Origin: Paracoccus sp. (in: a-proteobacteria)
GTDB lineage: Bacteria; Pseudomonadota; Alphaproteobacteria; Rhodobacterales; Rhodobacteraceae
Assembly: GCF_030538695.1 (NCBI RefSeq)
Contig: NZ_JAUNTN010000014.1
Location: 37,264-101,263, forward strand
Direction: 5' to 3'
DNA length: 64,000 bases
Part shown: piece after piece, positions 62,916 to 64,000 of the stretch
Layout of the letters: every line of letters starts with the position of its first letter
Numbering within the stretch: position 1 is the first letter of the stretch
The notes under the pieces: generated by a model
Told to the model about the DNA's origin: nothing
Seen by the model: only the letters and a program-made list of their open reading frames with translations
Database searches by the model: none
Program-made: the position numbers and the translations under genes

Positions 62916-63563
62916 GGGCGCAGCTTTCAGGCGGCACGCTGTTCGCCCGACCTCGTGCTGATCCGCAACGGCCCGCGGTTCTGTAGGGATGTCACGGCAC
63001 AATCAGACGTCGCACATTCGATGCGGCAAACACCTTTGAGGTTACGCGCGTCTCTTCACCCCAATGGGGCAATCAGCACGCGGGCGCGGCCATCCTTCGG
63101 CAAGGCCATAGAGGTCATATTTGCATCCGCAGGGACATAGCGTTGCCTTTCGCATCCGATCCGACGCTTTATGCTGGGGTTATGGCGGGCCTGAACGCGC
63201 CCGCTGTGCTTGATGGGTTGCATTATCACGAGACTGGTAAGTGCTGCGGACGCCGCGTGTGTCAGCGAGCGGAGAACTGGTTCCGTTATCCAGACGACTG
63301 ATTCGGGTGAGGGTGCGTTCACCTTGTAAAGCTGGCGGTATCCCAACCGGGCAGGTTTTACGGACCAGCGCGGCAAGCCCCGCAAAAGTGCCACAATGAA
63401 AAGCGCGATGCGGCAGCGAATCGACCGCAAACCGACCCCGGCAGGCAGCAGGCCCGCCAGCAAAACGCAAAGCACCATCCAGCAGCGGCGCATGGGTAAA
63501 CCCTTTCCTGTTACGATATGCAGGGTAGGGTAGAGAGGTTAAGAAACCATCAACAAACGACCG
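62916..63563. other. 648-base insert between msrP and msrQ, little coding support
   Basis: The stretch has lower G+C and less regular codon use than its neighbours. Reverse-strand reading frames cover 63056-63493 and 63180-63569; only the first has a plausible start site. A short palindrome GGGTAAACCC sits at 63494-63503. I see no inverted-repeat ends or transposase. Confidence 0.5.
63056..63493 (-). CDS. Hypothetical secreted or membrane-anchored protein (uncertain gene)
   Basis: 145 residues, with AAAGGG seven bases before ATG 63493. The N-terminus resembles a signal peptide (MRRCWMVLCVLLAGLLPAG), and a second hydrophobic stretch follows (IALFIVALLRGL). The rest is basic, Arg/Pro-rich, with ata, aca and gta codons that are rare elsewhere in this window, so this could be spurious or a decaying transferred gene. 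No family recognised. Confidence 0.35.
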   Translation of the reverse strand: MRRCWMVLCVLLAGLLPAGVGLRSIRCRIALFIVALLRGLPRWSVKPARLGYRQLYKVNAPSPESVVWITEPVLRSLTHAASAALTSLVIMQPIKHSGRVQARHNPSIKRRIGCERQRYVPADANMTSMALPKDGRARVLIAPLG

Positions 63564-64000
63564 ATGCATAAAGTTTTAAGCATTTATCTGACTCGTCTGC
63601 GCCGCTTGCCGGTCTGGTGCGTCTGGCTGGCCGGGTTAATTCCGCTGGTGCTGCTGGTTTGGGATGCGCTGATCGGGGCGCTGGGGGCGGACCCGGTGCG
63701 GATGATCGAACATCGCTTGGGACGCACCGCGCTGTATTTCCTGATCGCCAGCCTTGCGGTGACGCCGCTGCGACGGCTGGGGCTGAACCTGATCCGCTAT
63801 CGCCAGGCGCTGGGGCTGCTGAGTTTTACCTATGCCGCGCTGCATGTCGTCGTTTGGGTGGTTCTGGATATGGGCCTGCGCTGGGGGCAGATGGCGGGGG
63901 ACATCCTGAAACGCCTCTATCTGGGATTCGGCATGGCCGGTTTCGTGATTCTGCTGCTTCTTGCTCTTACGTCTCCTTCATCTGCGCGTTGTTTGTTGGG
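63564..64000 (+). CDS. msrQ: Protein-methionine-sulfoxide reductase haem-binding subunit MsrQ (3' end cut)
   Basis: The frame runs from ATG 63564 to the window edge, 145 complete codons. The protein is a polytopic membrane haem protein that passes electrons to MsrP. Blocks are LPVWCVWLAGLIPLVLLVWDAL, the MsrQ turn LGRTALYFLIASLAVTPLRRLG and QALGLLSFTYAALHVVVWVVLD, with the haem His in ALHVV. No good ribosome binding site is seen; an in-frame stop at 63540-63542 limits the start. Confidence 0.88.
   Translation, partial: MHKVLSIYLTRLRRLPVWCVWLAGLIPLVLLVWDALIGALGADPVRMIEHRLGRTALYFLIASLAVTPLRRLGLNLIRYRQALGLLSFTYAALHVVVWVVLDMGLRWGQMAGDILKRLYLGFGMAGFVILLLLALTSPSSARCLL

Noticed and set aside
63180-63569. 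Second reverse-strand frame in the msrP-msrQ insert
   Set aside because: It has no ribosome binding site, overlaps the msrQ start, and competes with a frame that has a better start.
23134-63578. Shared 14-mer TGCATAAAGTTTTA near 23134 and at 63565
   Set aside because: A single 14-base match between two places in 64 kb is expected by chance; nothing else supports a common element.
1-64000. tRNA, rRNA, CRISPR arrays, insertion sequences, prophage or defence islands
   Set aside because: None was recognised on reading both strands; gene content is housekeeping, flagellar, transport and envelope functions.

Overview
The window looks like chromosome of a motile, high-GC alphaproteobacterium of the order Rhodobacterales (Paracoccus/Rhodobacter-like). 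The grounds are short tightly packed operons with ATGA/GTGA start-stop overlaps, strong GC bias, and families typical of that group (DUF1674/SdhAF4, DUF2794, DUF3035, DUF3775, a MotE-containing flagellar cluster, a glutathione-dependent formaldehyde pathway). No tRNA, rRNA, CRISPR array, insertion sequence or prophage was recognised. About 77 protein genes are annotated. Genus-level assignment is inference.

Layout. 1-1856: polar amino-acid ABC transporter (binding protein cut by the window edge). 1922-5063: formaldehyde detoxification (frmA, fghA), with a divergent ClpP-like peptidase and a GNAT acetyltransferase lodged between the two enzymes. 5065-7070 (-): argC followed by a DauA-like D-arginine dehydrogenase. 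7293-7988: MOSC protein. 8013-17891: flagellar cluster in two divergent operons, fliF-fliH-fliN-fliP leftward and fliL-x-motE-motA-y-flhA-fliR-flhB-z rightward, where x, y, z are small uncharacterised proteins. 17959-20845: biotin genes bioB-bioD-bioA (no bioF). 20842-29446: glutamate dehydrogenase, TetR regulator, I78 inhibitor lipoprotein, DUF2794, crotonase, AEC transporter, a TusA-DUF2478 pair, and the operon msrC-GFA-lysE-rluA. 29474-32007 (-): mutL and a sulfotransferase. 32329-34979 (-): a heterodimeric M16 peptidase pair. 35084-40840 (-): rsmB-heparinase-purH-lspA-DUF3035. 41098-45251 (-): dapB and dTDP-rhamnose genes rmlCBDA. 45327-48153: rbfA, phosphodiester glycosidase, truB, lolA. 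48267-50176: lytic transglycosylase lipoprotein, thiolase. 50210-57146 (-): lipid-linked sugar transferase operon, queuosine-precursor transporter, phytase-like protein, mepA, UMF1-type MFS transporter, thioesterase. 57269-61991: coiled-coil protein, asd, yggT, a shrunken alpha/beta hydrolase, recQ. 62040-64000: msrP and (cut by the window end) msrQ, separated by 648 bp of unlike sequence.

How the genes work together: FrmA and FghA carry S-hydroxymethylglutathione to formate; dapB and asd belong to lysine/threonine synthesis; rmlABCD make dTDP-L-rhamnose for surface polysaccharide; lolA and lspA serve lipoprotein maturation and sorting; mepA and the SLT lipoprotein remodel murein; MsrP/MsrQ and MsrC repair oxidised methionine.

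No clearly new defence, mobile or biosynthetic system was found. The points most worth a second look are: a dispersed intergenic motif (GGATATTT...) with four copies, one of which forms the ribosome binding site of a transporter gene; an alpha/beta hydrolase that has lost its middle; the split msrP/msrQ pair; the ClpP paralogue without axial loops inside the formaldehyde operon; three unnamed flagellar proteins; the coupled TusA-DUF2478 pair; and a repeat-rich divergent control region between glutamate dehydrogenase and a TetR regulator. Start codons were chosen by ribosome binding site and overlap logic; where this is uncertain it is stated.
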